This document shows positions 16,727-25,129 of a DNA stretch of 64,000 nucleotides, in pieces (the stretch's first letter is position 1; the number at the start of each line of letters is the position of its first letter). The notes under the pieces were generated by a model that was not told where the DNA came from, did no database searches, and saw only the letters and a program-made list of their open reading frames with translations. A program made the translations under genes and the position numbers. This DNA comes from Actinomadura kijaniata NBRC 14229 (GTDB lineage Bacteria; Actinomycetota; Actinomycetes; Streptosporangiales; Streptosporangiaceae), in NCBI RefSeq assembly GCF_001552175.1, contig NZ_BCQR01000034.1, positions 17,355 to 81,354 on the forward strand, given 5' to 3'.

Positions 16727-17344
16727 ATGAGGACCACGAAGCCGACCATGGGGGCCCGGCCGGGCTGGAGCCGGGTCGCCGGCTACGGCGGCGCCGTGCT
16801 GCTGGTGGTGGCGGCCGTCGTGGTGCTGCTGATGCCGTTGTTCGACGGGAACGACGGCGCGCGGGCGGGAGACCGGAACGTGGGGGCCACCGGGCGGCCC
16901 TCCGACCCGGCACCGCCCGGCGCGGGCGGCCCGAGCGCCGCCCCCACCAACCCCACGCCCCAGCAGAACCAGGGCGGCCGGCCCTACCCGACCACCCAGC
17001 CCCGCCAGCGCGGCGGGCAGGGCGGCCAGGGCCAGCAGGGCGGGCTGTCGCCCACCACCGGCGACGTCGGCTTCACCTGGTGCCCCCAGGGCACCGCCTT
17101 CTACCGGCCCACCGGCGACAGCCGGGGCGTGGAGGTCGTGGTGCGGGTGTCGGGCAACGGCGCGGTCAAGGCCGAGGTGATCACGCCCGGCGGGTCGAAG
17201 ACCCAGCAGACCACCGTGCGGGGCGGGCGCCCGCACACGTTCCGCTTCCCGGGCGTCGCCCCGCTCCAGGTGCAGCGCGTGAAGATCACCACGCTGTCGA
17301 CCGGGCTGTCCTCCGACACCTGCTACGCGCCGCCCGGCTCCTGA
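16727..17344 (+). CDS. Single-pass membrane-anchored protein of unknown function
   Basis: A 205-aa protein with one transmembrane helix (about 20-43, GGAVLLVVAAVVVLLMPLF), then a low-complexity Pro/Gly/Gln linker to about residue 115, then a small extracytoplasmic domain (FTWCPQGTAFYRPTGDSRGV, later VKITTLSTGLSSDTCYAPP) with two cysteines that could form a disulfide. ATG 16727 follows GGGGAGAC; the TTG at 16703 adds only a few residues. Its last 22 bp overlap the convergent STAS gene. Function unknown; a surface-exposed domain is inferred. Confidence 0.7.
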   Translation: MRTTKPTMGARPGWSRVAGYGGAVLLVVAAVVVLLMPLFDGNDGARAGDRNVGATGRPSDPAPPGAGGPSAAPTNPTPQQNQGGRPYPTTQPRQRGGQGGQGQQGGLSPTTGDVGFTWCPQGTAFYRPTGDSRGVEVVVRVSGNGAVKAEVITPGGSKTQQTTVRGGRPHTFRFPGVAPLQVQRVKITTLSTGLSSDTCYAPPGS

Positions 17345-17718
17345 CCGGCGTTCCGGCGGGGACCGGAGCAGGACGCGGGCAGCGACTCCAGCACCGAGTC
17401 GACGTCGGGGCAGACGGCCAGCCGCCGGTCCAGCCCGGTGACCTCCAGCTTGCGGGCGACCGCGCCGCTCGGCCCGACCAGGAACAGCTCCCCGCCCGCG
17501 GCGCGGGCCCGCCGCCAGAAGTCGACCAGCACCGCCAGCCCCGACGAGTCGACGAACGTCACCCGAGTCAGGTCCAGCACCAGCCAGGGACCCAGATGGC
17601 AGAGCACGGCCAGCAGGTGGTCGCGCAGGTCGGGAGATGATCCCAGGTCCACCTCGCCGCCGGCCAGGACCACGGCCAGCGGCCCGACCAGACGAGTGGA
17701 CAGCCAGAGTTCCGCCAC
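17323..17718 (-). CDS. STAS-domain anti-sigma-factor antagonist
   Basis: A 131-aa SpoIIAA-like protein with LVLDLTRVTFVDSSGLAVLVDFWRR (about 46-70), where S58 or S59 of the DSSG motif is the expected phosphorylation site. Such proteins release a sigma factor by binding its anti-sigma kinase when unphosphorylated. No kinase or sigma gene adjoins; the HATPase gene near the left edge is 16 kb away. GTG start at 17718. The 3' end overlaps the convergent membrane-protein gene by 22 bp. Confidence 0.88.
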   Translation of the reverse strand: MAELWLSTRLVGPLAVVLAGGEVDLGSSPDLRDHLLAVLCHLGPWLVLDLTRVTFVDSSGLAVLVDFWRRARAAGGELFLVGPSGAVARKLEVTGLDRRLAVCPDVDSVLESLPASCSGPRRNAGQEPGGA

Positions 17719-17791
17719 TGCCGTGTTATGGCCGCCAGGGACGGGGTTATGCGCTTTCGGGCGAGGTTTCCGGTGAAGGCCCGCGAACGGC

Positions 17792-18400
17792 TCAGCCGCG
17801 GTCGGCGGCGGGCATCCGGACGTCCTCGACGGTGACGTTCACCGCCGCGACCCGCATGCCGAGCATCAGCCCCAGCACGCGCGTCACGTTGCCGCGCACC
17901 ACCCGCGCCACCTCCATGATCACGCTGCCGTACTCCACGGCCACCCGCAGGTCGACGGTGATCTCGTCGTCGCGGATCATCGCCCGCACCGGCGGCCGGG
18001 CGGAAGGGCCACCGGGAACGCCGCCGGGGGCGTCCCCGGCGGACGGGCCCTCCCCGCCGAGCCCGGCGACCCCGCTGACCTCCAGCGCCGCCAGCGTCGC
18101 GATCCTCTCGACGACCGCGTCCTCGATCACGATCCGTCCCTGTGCCGCCTGGGGGTCCCGGGAGCCCCCGGAGACCGGTTCGGAGTAGTCGCGCTTCGGG
18201 GCGTACTGCCCGCCCTGCGCGGGCTCGCGGGGCGGGGCGACGGTGGGGGCCGCCAGCGGCCCGGTCGCCCCGGCCGGCGCGCCCGGTCCCGGCGGCGCGG
18301 ACGGGCCGCTCGGCGGCCCCGGCAGGTAGGGCATGGACCGGACCTCGGGGCGCGGGTCCGGCCCGGCGCCTCCGGAGTAACTGCTGTCGAGGTCGGACAT
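17792..18400 (-). CDS. Asp23/Gls24 family envelope stress response protein
   Basis: A 202-aa protein. A long Pro/Gly-rich N-terminus (to about residue 90) is followed by the Asp23 domain: GRIVIEDAVVERIATLAALEVSGVAGLGG, then VDLRVAVEYGSVIMEVARVVRGNVTRVLGLMLGMRVAAVNVTVEDV. Asp23 proteins are membrane-associated or cell-envelope-stress proteins; actinomycetes carry several paralogues. ATG 18400 (MSDLDSSYSG) is preferred because GGGGAG lies 7 nt upstream; the longer start at 18433 lacks one. The family usually forms multigene clusters, but here it is single. Confidence 0.88.
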   Translation of the reverse strand: MSDLDSSYSGGAGPDPRPEVRSMPYLPGPPSGPSAPPGPGAPAGATGPLAAPTVAPPREPAQGGQYAPKRDYSEPVSGGSRDPQAAQGRIVIEDAVVERIATLAALEVSGVAGLGGEGPSAGDAPGGVPGGPSARPPVRAMIRDDEITVDLRVAVEYGSVIMEVARVVRGNVTRVLGLMLGMRVAAVNVTVEDVRMPAADRG

Positions 18401-18510
18401 CGGTCGGCTCCCCACGGTTCGGCTGGTGCCCATGATGCAGGAGTGACGCGCGGGGTGTCAGGGACCCCCGGTTTTCCGAGTGAAGATCGTTGTTCGGCGG
18501 CCATCCCGAC

Positions 18511-18540
18511 TTCAGGGCGCGCGCCCCGGCTCTCTATGCT
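18511..18540 (+). promoter_or_regulatory. Predicted promoter of the HIT gene
   Basis: TATGCT (18535-18540) is a good -10 element. TTCAGG (18511-18516) could be a weak -35 at an 18-bp spacing. Initiation near 18547 would give a leader of about 30 nt to the TTG start with AGGAG in between. Confidence 0.5.
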
Positions 18541-18575
18541 GCTGGACAGGCCGTGAACAAAAGGAGACCGCCGCC

Positions 18576-19187
18576 TTGAGCGTAGAGCCGGACAAGCCCG
18601 TGGTGCACGAACGAGCGCCTGGACAGGGCGTGCGAGAGCCCCAGCTCGAAGAGGAACGGGGCGGCGCGGGCGCTCCCGACAACTTCCAGCGGCTGTGGAC
18701 CCCGCACCGGATGGCCTACATCAAGGGCGAGAACAAGCCGACCGGGGCGGGCCAGGGGGACGGCTGCCCGTTCTGCGAGATCCCGGCGATGTCCGACGAG
18801 GACGGCCTGGTCGTGGCGCGCGGCACGGCGGTGTTCGCCGTGCTGAACCTCTACCCCTACAACTCCGGCCACCTGATGGTCGTGCCCTACCGGCACGTCG
18901 CCGACTACACCGAGCTCGACGACGCCGAGTACACCGAGCTGGCCGTGCTGACCCGCCGCGCCCTGACCGCGCTGCGCAAGGCCAGCGGCGCGCAGGGGTT
19001 CAACGTCGGCATGAACCTCGGCCACGTCGCCGGGGCCGGGATCGCCGCGCACCTGCACCAGCACGTCGTCCCGCGCTGGGGCGGCGACACCAACTTCATG
19101 CCGGTGGTCGGGCAGACCAAGGTGCTGCCGCAGCTGCTGCGCGACACCCGCCGGATGATCGCCGAAGCCTGGCCGGACGAGGACTGA
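18576..19187 (+). CDS. HIT-domain protein, Ap4A phosphorylase-like
   Basis: A 203-aa cytoplasmic HIT-superfamily enzyme. FAVLNLYPYNSGHLMVVPYRHV (about 88-109) and AAHLHQHVVPRWGGDTNFMPV (about 158-178), containing the HxHxH triad, closely match the mycobacterial Rv2613c-type diadenosine tetraphosphate phosphorylase; NFQRLWTPHRMAYI is another shared block. It would split Ap4A by phosphorolysis. TTG 18576 is chosen for the AGGAG nine bases upstream. thrS-HIT-pgsA-pimA synteny is conserved, but here four extra genes separate HIT from pgsA. Confidence 0.9.
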   Translation: MSVEPDKPVVHERAPGQGVREPQLEEERGGAGAPDNFQRLWTPHRMAYIKGENKPTGAGQGDGCPFCEIPAMSDEDGLVVARGTAVFAVLNLYPYNSGHLMVVPYRHVADYTELDDAEYTELAVLTRRALTALRKASGAQGFNVGMNLGHVAGAGIAAHLHQHVVPRWGGDTNFMPVVGQTKVLPQLLRDTRRMIAEAWPDED

Positions 19188-19192
19188 GGACC

Positions 19193-19624
19193 ATGCCCCC
19201 CACCACCCCCGCCGGCACCCCCGTGGACGCCCCCGCCGACGACCGTCCCGTCCTGCTCTACGACGGCGACTGCGGCTTCTGCACCGTCTCGGTGCGCTTC
19301 CTGGAGCGCCACATCCCCACCCAGGCGGAGATCGTCGCCTACCAGTTCGCCGACCTGGACGCGCTCGGCACCACCGCCGAGCGCGCCGACTACGAGGTGC
19401 TGTGGATCGACCGGCGCGGCCGGGTCGCCGGGGGCGCGCAGGCGGTGGCGCGGCTGCTGATGGACGCGGGCGGGGTGTGGTGGCCGCTGGGCGCGGTGGT
19501 GCGGGTGCCGCCGTTCCGGTGGCTGGCCCACGGCGTGTACCGGCTGGTCGCCAACAACCGTTCCCGGCTGCCCGGCGGCACCGCCGCGTGCGCCCTGCCC
19601 GCACAGCAGCGGCCCCGCGACTGA
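19193..19624 (+). CDS. DCC-family thiol-disulfide oxidoreductase (DUF393)
   Basis: A 143-aa protein with the defining N-terminal motif VLLYDGDCGFCTVSVRFL (about 20-37: DGxCxxC, a thioredoxin-like active site) and the conserved C-terminal RWLAHGVYRLVANNRSRL. DCC proteins are predicted redox enzymes or HTTM partners. It begins 5 nt after the HIT stop (GAGGACC ATG), so is probably cotranscribed with it. It is convergent with an HTTM gene 24 bp away, and DCC and HTTM domains often occur together or fused. Substrate unknown. Confidence 0.9.
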   Translation: MPPTTPAGTPVDAPADDRPVLLYDGDCGFCTVSVRFLERHIPTQAEIVAYQFADLDALGTTAERADYEVLWIDRRGRVAGGAQAVARLLMDAGGVWWPLGAVVRVPPFRWLAHGVYRLVANNRSRLPGGTAACALPAQQRPRD

Positions 19625-19647
19625 CCCCTCCCGACGTCAGCCCGCCG

Positions 19648-20523
19648 TCAGCCGACGGCGACCCGCTCCTTCTCCCCGCGGCGCGCGCGGCCGCGCGCGC
19701 CGACGCGGTCGCCGAGCCGCTCCAGCGGCAGGAACGCCGCCAGCCAGATGGCGTGCGGCAGGAAGTGGATGCTCAGGATCGCCCAGGTCACGACGTGGAA
19801 CGCGACGCACATCGCGACGCCCACGTACAGCGCCCGCCCGCGCAGGAACAGCAGCGCGGGGGAGACCATCTCCGCGATCAGCAGCCCCCACTGGCCGATC
19901 CGCAGCGCCAGGGACTGGTCGATCAGCAGGCGTCCCAGCGGCGTTCCCCGGCGGCTGAGCGCCCACTGGATGGTCGCGCCGTTGGGCCACTGCGGGAACC
20001 CGCCGATGCGGACCTTCGCCCAGGCCGACAGGAAGTAGGCGGCCACCACCGCGACCTGGACGCACCGCACCGACCAGCCCGAGGCGTGGCACCCGTCGCG
20101 GTCGCGGATCGACGCGCGCCCGACGGTCGGCAGCACGAACAGCGCCACCACCAGCGCCAGATGGTCGTGGTCGACCTTGCCGTAGGACATGCCGACGGTG
20201 ACCCACCACAGGTACCCGACGGCGGTGACGAGCCCGGCGGCGCGCGGCAGCCGTCCACCGGCGGCGACGGCGGCGCTCACCAGCGTCACCGCCAGCAGCA
20301 GGTACATCGCCACCGGCGTCGGCGCGGGCAGGTGCAGCCAGCGCGCCAGCCGCACCGGCTGGTACAGGTCGGCCGGCAGCCCGGCGTGCGCCAGCGCGCT
20401 GTTGGTCAGCAGCAGCATGTCGAACGGCAGGAATCCGTACCCCAGCAGCCGCAGCCACGCGATCCGCGCCCGGGGCACCGGCGTGAACCACCAGCCGTCC
20501 CACAGGCTCGCCGGGGACCTCAT
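19648..20523 (-). CDS. HTTM-domain multi-pass membrane protein
   Basis: A 291-aa integral membrane protein with about six to seven helices. The HTTM (vitamin K-dependent gamma-carboxylase-related) pattern is visible: ARIAWLRLLGYGFLPFDMLLL near the start, YGKVDHDHLALVVALFVLP, AAYFLSAWAKVRIGGFPQW, and FHVVTWAILSIHFLPHAIWLAAFLPLE near the end. Actual carboxylase activity is not established for bacterial members. ATG 20523 overlaps the stop of the upstream gene (ATGA); the longer open frame is an artefact. The DCC gene sits convergent at its 3' end. Confidence 0.85.
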   Translation of the reverse strand: MRSPASLWDGWWFTPVPRARIAWLRLLGYGFLPFDMLLLTNSALAHAGLPADLYQPVRLARWLHLPAPTPVAMYLLLAVTLVSAAVAAGGRLPRAAGLVTAVGYLWWVTVGMSYGKVDHDHLALVVALFVLPTVGRASIRDRDGCHASGWSVRCVQVAVVAAYFLSAWAKVRIGGFPQWPNGATIQWALSRRGTPLGRLLIDQSLALRIGQWGLLIAEMVSPALLFLRGRALYVGVAMCVAFHVVTWAILSIHFLPHAIWLAAFLPLERLGDRVGARGRARRGEKERVAVG

Positions 20524-20972
20524 CGCACCTCCCAGGTGACGCGGGGCGCCGTGGTGGTCGACACCACGCGGCCGCGCCGCAGCTGCTTGATCTCCCGCAC
20601 CACGATGATCCGGGCCAGGGGCCGGTCGGGACGGCGCGCGTTCTGCTGCCGGGCGATGCCCTCCAGCAGCGAGGGGTCGGCGACGAACCGCTTGATCTGG
20701 CCCTCGACCTCGGCGCGCTTCAGCCCGGCGCCCATCGCGTCCATCGGGAGCCGGAAGCGCGTCCCGTCCCTGGTCTCGGCCTCCAGCCAGTGCGACTGGA
20801 TCTGGCCGCCGTCGTCGGACACCGAGAAGGCGAACTGGGTCATCGGGCCCAGCGGGAAGTCGTCGTCGGTCCCGGCGACCGTGGTCCACACCAGGGTCGC
20901 GGTCACCGCGGCGGCGGCCAGCGACCGCCACAGGCGGGGGACGCGGCCGAGGGCCGGAGGGGTGGTCTGCAC
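20520..20972 (-). CDS. Membrane-anchored companion of the HTTM protein, unknown function
   Basis: A 150-aa protein with one N-terminal hydrophobic segment (about 15-35, SLAAAAVTATLVWTTVAG) and an extracytoplasmic part starting DDDFPLGPMTQFAFSVSDDGGQ. The motif FPLGPMTQFAF and the C-terminal IIVVREIKQLRRGRVV look conserved, but I cannot assign a family. Translational coupling to the HTTM gene by a 4-bp overlap implies that the two act together. Confidence 0.75.
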   Translation of the reverse strand: MQTTPPALGRVPRLWRSLAAAAVTATLVWTTVAGTDDDFPLGPMTQFAFSVSDDGGQIQSHWLEAETRDGTRFRLPMDAMGAGLKRAEVEGQIKRFVADPSLLEGIARQQNARRPDRPLARIIVVREIKQLRRGRVVSTTTAPRVTWEVR

Positions 20973-21069
20973 GGGGACAAGCGTAGAGCGCGGACGCCCC
21001 GCCCACGGCCGCTCCGGGCCGGGGCGCCCGCGCCGAGACGATCAGCGGCGGCCCTGCCGCCGGCCGGTC

Positions 21070-23235
21070 TCAGTCGACGCGCTCCTCGGCGGCGACCTTG
21101 TCCGCCAGGTGGGTCGGCAGCGGCTCGTAGCGCAGGAACGTCCGGCTGAACGTCCCGGTGCCCTGCGACATCGACCGCAGGTCCACCGCGTACCGGATGA
21201 TCTCCAGTTGCGGGACCTCCGCCCGGACCAGCGTGCGCCCGCCCGGCACCGACTCGGAGCCGAGCACCCGGCCGCGCCGCGAGGACAGGTCCGACATCAC
21301 CGAGCCCACGTACTCGTCGGCGACCAGCACCGCGACCTCGTCGACCGGCTCCAGCAGCAGGACCGGCACCTTGGTCGCCGCGTCCTTGAGCGCCAGCGCC
21401 CCGGCCGCCTGGAACGCCATGTCGGAGGAGTCCACCGAGTGGGCCTTGCCGTCGTACAGGGTGACGCGGATGTCGACCAGCGGGTATCCGGCGGACACGC
21501 CGCGCGTCATCTGCTGGCGCACGCCCTTCTCCACCGACGGGATGAACTGCCGGGGGACCACCCCGCCGACGATCTTGTCGACGAACTCGAGGCCCTCCCC
21601 GGACGGCAGCGGCTCGACCTCGATGTGGCAGATCCCGTACTGGCCGTGCCCGCCGCTCTGCTTGACGTGCCGCCCGAGGCCCTGGGCCTTGCCGCCGAAC
21701 GTCTCGCGCAGCGGCACCCGCAGCTCGACGCGCTCGACCTCCACCCCGTAGCGGGCCGACAGCCGGTCGATGAGCACGTCGGCGTGCGCCTCGCCCATGC
21801 ACCACAGCACGAGCTGGCGGGTCTCGGAGTTGTTCTCCAGCCGCAGCGTCGGGTCCTCGGCGACCAGCCGGTTCAGCGCCTGGCCGAGCTTGTCCTCGTC
21901 GGCCTTGGACCGGGCGCGGACCGCCACCGGCAGCAGCGGGTCGGGCATCGTCCACGGCGCCATCAGCAGCGGCCGGTCCGGGTCCGACAGGGTGTCGCCG
22001 GTCTCGGCGCGCGCCAGCTTGGCGACCGCGCAGATGTCCCCGGCGCGGCACTCGGCGATGGTGCGCTGCTGCTTGCCCAGCGGGGAGGACAGCGCGCCGA
22101 CGCGCTCGTCCACGTCGTGGTCCTCGTGCCCGCGGTCGGCCAGGCCGTGGCCGGACACGTGCACCACGGTGTCGGGCCGCAGCGTCCCGGAGAACACCCG
22201 CACCAGCGAGATGCGCCCCACGTACGGGTCGGAGGTGGTCTTGACCACCTCGGCGACCAGCGGGCCCTCCGGGTCGCACTCGATCCGCTGGGGCGGGCCG
22301 CCGGTGACGGCGGTGACCGGCGGGACGGTGTGCTCCAGCGGGCAGGGGAACGCCTGCGTGATCACCTCCAGCAGCTCGGCCATCCCGATCACCGGGCCGG
22401 GGTGGTCGCCGTGCGGCACCGAGGTGGTCAGCACCGGGTAGAAGCTGCCGCGCGCCACCGCGGTCTCCAGGTCCGCGATCAGCCCCTTGACCTCGATCTC
22501 CTCGCCGGTCAGATAGCGCTCCATCAGGGACTCGTCCTCGGACTCCTGGATGATGCCCTCGATCAGGGCGCCGCGCTGCTCGGCGATGCGCTCCAGGAAC
22601 TCGGGGTCGGGCTCGCGCTCGACGCGCTCGCCCGAGGAGTAGTCGAAGCACCGCTGGGTCAGCAGCCCGATCAGCCCGCTGACCCGGTCGCCGTCGGCGA
22701 CCGGGAAGTAGCAGGGCAGCACACCCTCCCCGAACGCGTCCTGGCAGGTCATCAGGGTGTCGTCGAAGTCCCCCCGGGCCTGGTCGATCTTGGTGATGAC
22801 GACGGCGCGGGGCATCTGGACCGCCGCGCACTCCTCCCACAGCATCCGGGTCAGCCCGTCGATGCCGTCCACCGCCGAGACGACGAACAGCGCCGCGTCG
22901 GCCGCGCGCAGCCCGGCCCGCAGGTCGCCGACGAAGTCGGCGTAGCCGGGGGTGTCGATGAGATTGACCTTGACGTCGCCGAAGCGGAGGGGGGCGAGCG
23001 CCAGGTTCACCGAGCGCTGCTGGCGCATCTCCACATCGTCGAAGTCGCTGACCGTCGTTCCGTCCTCGACGCGGCCCCGCCGCTGGATCGTGCCGGTGGC
23101 CGCCAGCAGCGCCTCCACCAGCGTCGTCTTCCCGGCTCCCGAATGGCCGACCAGCACGACGTTGCGCACCCCGTCGGGCCGGCCGACCTCCGGCGCCCTG
23201 CCGGGGCCCCCCGGGTGGCCTCCCTTGTCCGCCAT
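21070..23235 (-). CDS. Elongation factor G-like protein EF-G2
   Basis: A 721-aa translational-GTPase-family protein. G1 is GHSGAGKTTLVEA (about 24-36), G3 DTPGYADFVGD, and G4 is TKID in place of canonical NKxD. Domains II-V follow in EF-G order (GGHGQYGICHIEVEPL in domain IV, EVPQLEIIRYAVDLRSMSQG near the end). This is the actinobacterial second EF-G group, whose mycobacterial member is reported not to replace EF-G proper; its role is open. ATG 23235 has GGAGG nine bases upstream. It lies on the opposite strand to pgsA. Confidence 0.9.
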   Translation of the reverse strand: MADKGGHPGGPGRAPEVGRPDGVRNVVLVGHSGAGKTTLVEALLAATGTIQRRGRVEDGTTVSDFDDVEMRQQRSVNLALAPLRFGDVKVNLIDTPGYADFVGDLRAGLRAADAALFVVSAVDGIDGLTRMLWEECAAVQMPRAVVITKIDQARGDFDDTLMTCQDAFGEGVLPCYFPVADGDRVSGLIGLLTQRCFDYSSGERVEREPDPEFLERIAEQRGALIEGIIQESEDESLMERYLTGEEIEVKGLIADLETAVARGSFYPVLTTSVPHGDHPGPVIGMAELLEVITQAFPCPLEHTVPPVTAVTGGPPQRIECDPEGPLVAEVVKTTSDPYVGRISLVRVFSGTLRPDTVVHVSGHGLADRGHEDHDVDERVGALSSPLGKQQRTIAECRAGDICAVAKLARAETGDTLSDPDRPLLMAPWTMPDPLLPVAVRARSKADEDKLGQALNRLVAEDPTLRLENNSETRQLVLWCMGEAHADVLIDRLSARYGVEVERVELRVPLRETFGGKAQGLGRHVKQSGGHGQYGICHIEVEPLPSGEGLEFVDKIVGGVVPRQFIPSVEKGVRQQMTRGVSAGYPLVDIRVTLYDGKAHSVDSSDMAFQAAGALALKDAATKVPVLLLEPVDEVAVLVADEYVGSVMSDLSSRRGRVLGSESVPGGRTLVRAEVPQLEIIRYAVDLRSMSQGTGTFSRTFLRYEPLPTHLADKVAAEERVD

Positions 23236-23564
23236 GACTAACCTCCTCGGACGGGCCCCCACGCCGGAGCCCGCGTGCGGCTTCCGGGCCCGGCCGAGGG
23301 ATCGGCCCGGCCCTGACGTCCGAGTGCGGCGCCCGGCCTGCGACGTGCGTGACCGACGTCACACCCGTGTCACCCACCCTTTCCCGGTACGGGCCAGATC
23401 ACAAGAGGCGGACGGCAGAAGAAGCGCCGCCGGCCCTCCGGCGGCGGGGCGGGCGGCCGGGCCCGCCCGGTCCGGGCCCGGCCCGGCGGGCGCTCCCACT
23501 ACGATGGGCGCGCCGTACGGCCCGCGGGCCCGACCGGCTCCCCACACGACGAGAACGGACGGCG
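23236..23564. promoter_or_regulatory. 329-bp divergent intergenic region between EF-G2 and pgsA
   Basis: No ORF here looks real. A small inverted repeat GTGAC-N4-GTCAC lies at 23349-23362. TACGAT (23510-23515) is a good -10 candidate for the pgsA operon, giving a leader of about 43 nt. The stretch 23410-23500 is extremely GC-rich and otherwise featureless. Confidence 0.45.
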
Positions 23565-24200
23565 ATGCTCAACAAACTGCGGCCCGCGCTGGGACGAGTC
23601 CTGACCCCGATCGGCCAGGCGGTCGCGCGGACCGGGATCTCGCCCAACGCCATCACCGTCATCGGCACCGCCGGTGTGGTCGCGGGCGCGCTGGGCTTCT
23701 TCCCGCGCGGCTCGTTCTTCTGGGGCACCATGGTGATCACGGTGTTCGTGCTGTTCGACATGCTCGACGGCGCGGTGGCGCGGGTCACCGGCAAGGGCTC
23801 CAAGTGGGGCGCGTTCCTGGACTCCACAATGGACCGGGTCGCCGACGCCGCGATCTTCTCCGGGCTGGCGATCGGGCTGTACGCCGACGGCCAGGAGACC
23901 CTGGCCGGGGTCGCGCTGTACTGCCTGGTGGCGGGCGTGGTGGTGTCCTACGCCAAGGCCCGCGCCGAGGGACTGGGCTTCACCTGCGACGTCGGTATCG
24001 CCGAGCGTTCCGAACGCCTGGTCATCGCGCTGGTCGCCGCCGGACTCGACGGCCTGGGCGTCCCCTACGTCCTCACCGCCGCGCTGTGGCTGCTGGCGGT
24101 CCTCAGCACCTACACCGTCGGCCAGCGGTTCGCCGTCGTGCGCAAGCAGGCCCTCGCCGAGGCGGGCGGCGCCGCCCCCGAGCCGGAGAGGCAACCATGA
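23565..24200 (+). CDS. pgsA: CDP-alcohol phosphatidyltransferase, phosphatidylinositol phosphate synthase
   Basis: A 211-aa membrane enzyme. The CDP-alcohol phosphotransferase signature is complete: D-x2-DG-x2-AR-x8-G-x3-D-x3-D in DMLDGAVARVTGKGSKWGAF followed by LDSTMDR (about 65-91). It joins CDP-diacylglycerol to inositol phosphate, the first step toward PI and PI mannosides; this substrate is inferred from synteny with the PIM acyltransferase and pimA. ATG 23565 matches the family N-terminus (MLNKLRPALGRVLTP). The stop overlaps the next ATG. Confidence 0.93.
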   Translation: MLNKLRPALGRVLTPIGQAVARTGISPNAITVIGTAGVVAGALGFFPRGSFFWGTMVITVFVLFDMLDGAVARVTGKGSKWGAFLDSTMDRVADAAIFSGLAIGLYADGQETLAGVALYCLVAGVVVSYAKARAEGLGFTCDVGIAERSERLVIALVAAGLDGLGVPYVLTAALWLLAVLSTYTVGQRFAVVRKQALAEAGGAAPEPERQP

Positions 24201-25129
24201 TCCATACCGGTGGACTGCGCGACGAGGTGACCGACGCCGCCTACGCCCTGGGCTGGACGGTCGTCCGCAAGATGCCCGAGCGCGCCGCCCGCCTGGCGTT
24301 CACCGGCCTGGCCGACCGCACCTGGCGGCAGCGCGGCCGGGGCGTGCGGCAGCTGGAGCGCAACCTGCTGCGCGTCACCGGCAGGAAGGAGGTGGACGAC
24401 GAGATCCGCCTGCTGAGCAGGAAGGTGCTGCGCTCCTACTTCCGCTACTGGCTGGAGGTCTTCCGGCTGCCCGAGTACGACCGCGACCGCATCCTCGGGA
24501 GGATGCGCATCACCGGGCACGAGAAGCTGTTCGCCACCCTCGACTCCGGGCGCGGCGCGGTCGTCGCCCTGCCCCACATGGGCAACTACGAGCAGGCAGG
24601 GGCGTGGCTGGTCCATAGCGGCCACCCGTTCACCACCGTGGCCGAACGCCTCAAGCCCGAGTCGCTTTTTGACCGGTTTGTCGCGTTCCGTGAGAGCCTG
24701 GGGATGGAGGTGCTGCCGCACAAGGGGGCCGCGGCGTTCGGGCAGCTCGCCCGGCGGCTGCGGTCGGGCCGCCCGGTGTGCCTGGTCGTGGACCGCGACC
24801 TCACCGACAGCGGCGTCGACGTCGAGTTCTTCGGGGAGACCGCCCGGATGCCCGCGGTGTCGGCGGCGCTGGCGATCCAGACCGGCGCCGCCCTGTACCC
24901 GGTCACCCTGTGGTACGAAGGCGAGTACTGGGCGGCACGTGTCCACGAGGAGATTCCGGTGCCTGACGAGGGCGTCAGACAGGAGAAGATCCAGGTCATG
25001 ACCCAGGAGCTCGCGCGCGTCTTCGAGGAGGGCATCGCCGCGCACCCCGAGGACTGGCACATGCTGCAGAAGGTGTGGGTGGCCGACCTGTCCCCGCGGA
25101 ACGGGGACGGCGCGGAGGCCGGCCGGTGA
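24197..25129 (+). CDS. Phosphatidylinositol mannoside acyltransferase (PatA-like)
   Basis: A 310-aa lipid A/HtrB-superfamily acyltransferase acting at the inner face of the membrane. The catalytic block is ALPHMGNYEQAGAWL (about 118-132: His and Glu of the HxxxxE motif), followed by the glycine-rich VCLVVDRDLTDSGVDVEFFGE (phosphate/acceptor site). Between pgsA and pimA, with ATGA overlap upstream and GTGA overlap downstream, the role of acylating the mannose of PIM1/PIM2 is well supported by order. Confidence 0.93.
   Translation: MIHTGGLRDEVTDAAYALGWTVVRKMPERAARLAFTGLADRTWRQRGRGVRQLERNLLRVTGRKEVDDEIRLLSRKVLRSYFRYWLEVFRLPEYDRDRILGRMRITGHEKLFATLDSGRGAVVALPHMGNYEQAGAWLVHSGHPFTTVAERLKPESLFDRFVAFRESLGMEVLPHKGAAAFGQLARRLRSGRPVCLVVDRDLTDSGVDVEFFGETARMPAVSAALAIQTGAALYPVTLWYEGEYWAARVHEEIPVPDEGVRQEKIQVMTQELARVFEEGIAAHPEDWHMLQKVWVADLSPRNGDGAEAGR

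Noticed and set aside
13781..17236. A 1151-codon minus-strand open frame opposite thrS
   Set aside because: It lies antisense to thrS and has no recognisable domain; length reflects GC content (codon position 3).
23349..23362. GTGAC-N4-GTCAC as a regulator site before pgsA
   Set aside because: Five-base arms are too short to distinguish from chance in GC-rich DNA; noted only within the intergenic entry.
20903..23377. Long minus-strand frames alternative to EF-G2
   Set aside because: The 21070-23235 frame has complete GTPase motifs and a GGAGG site; the other frame is Arg-rich with none.
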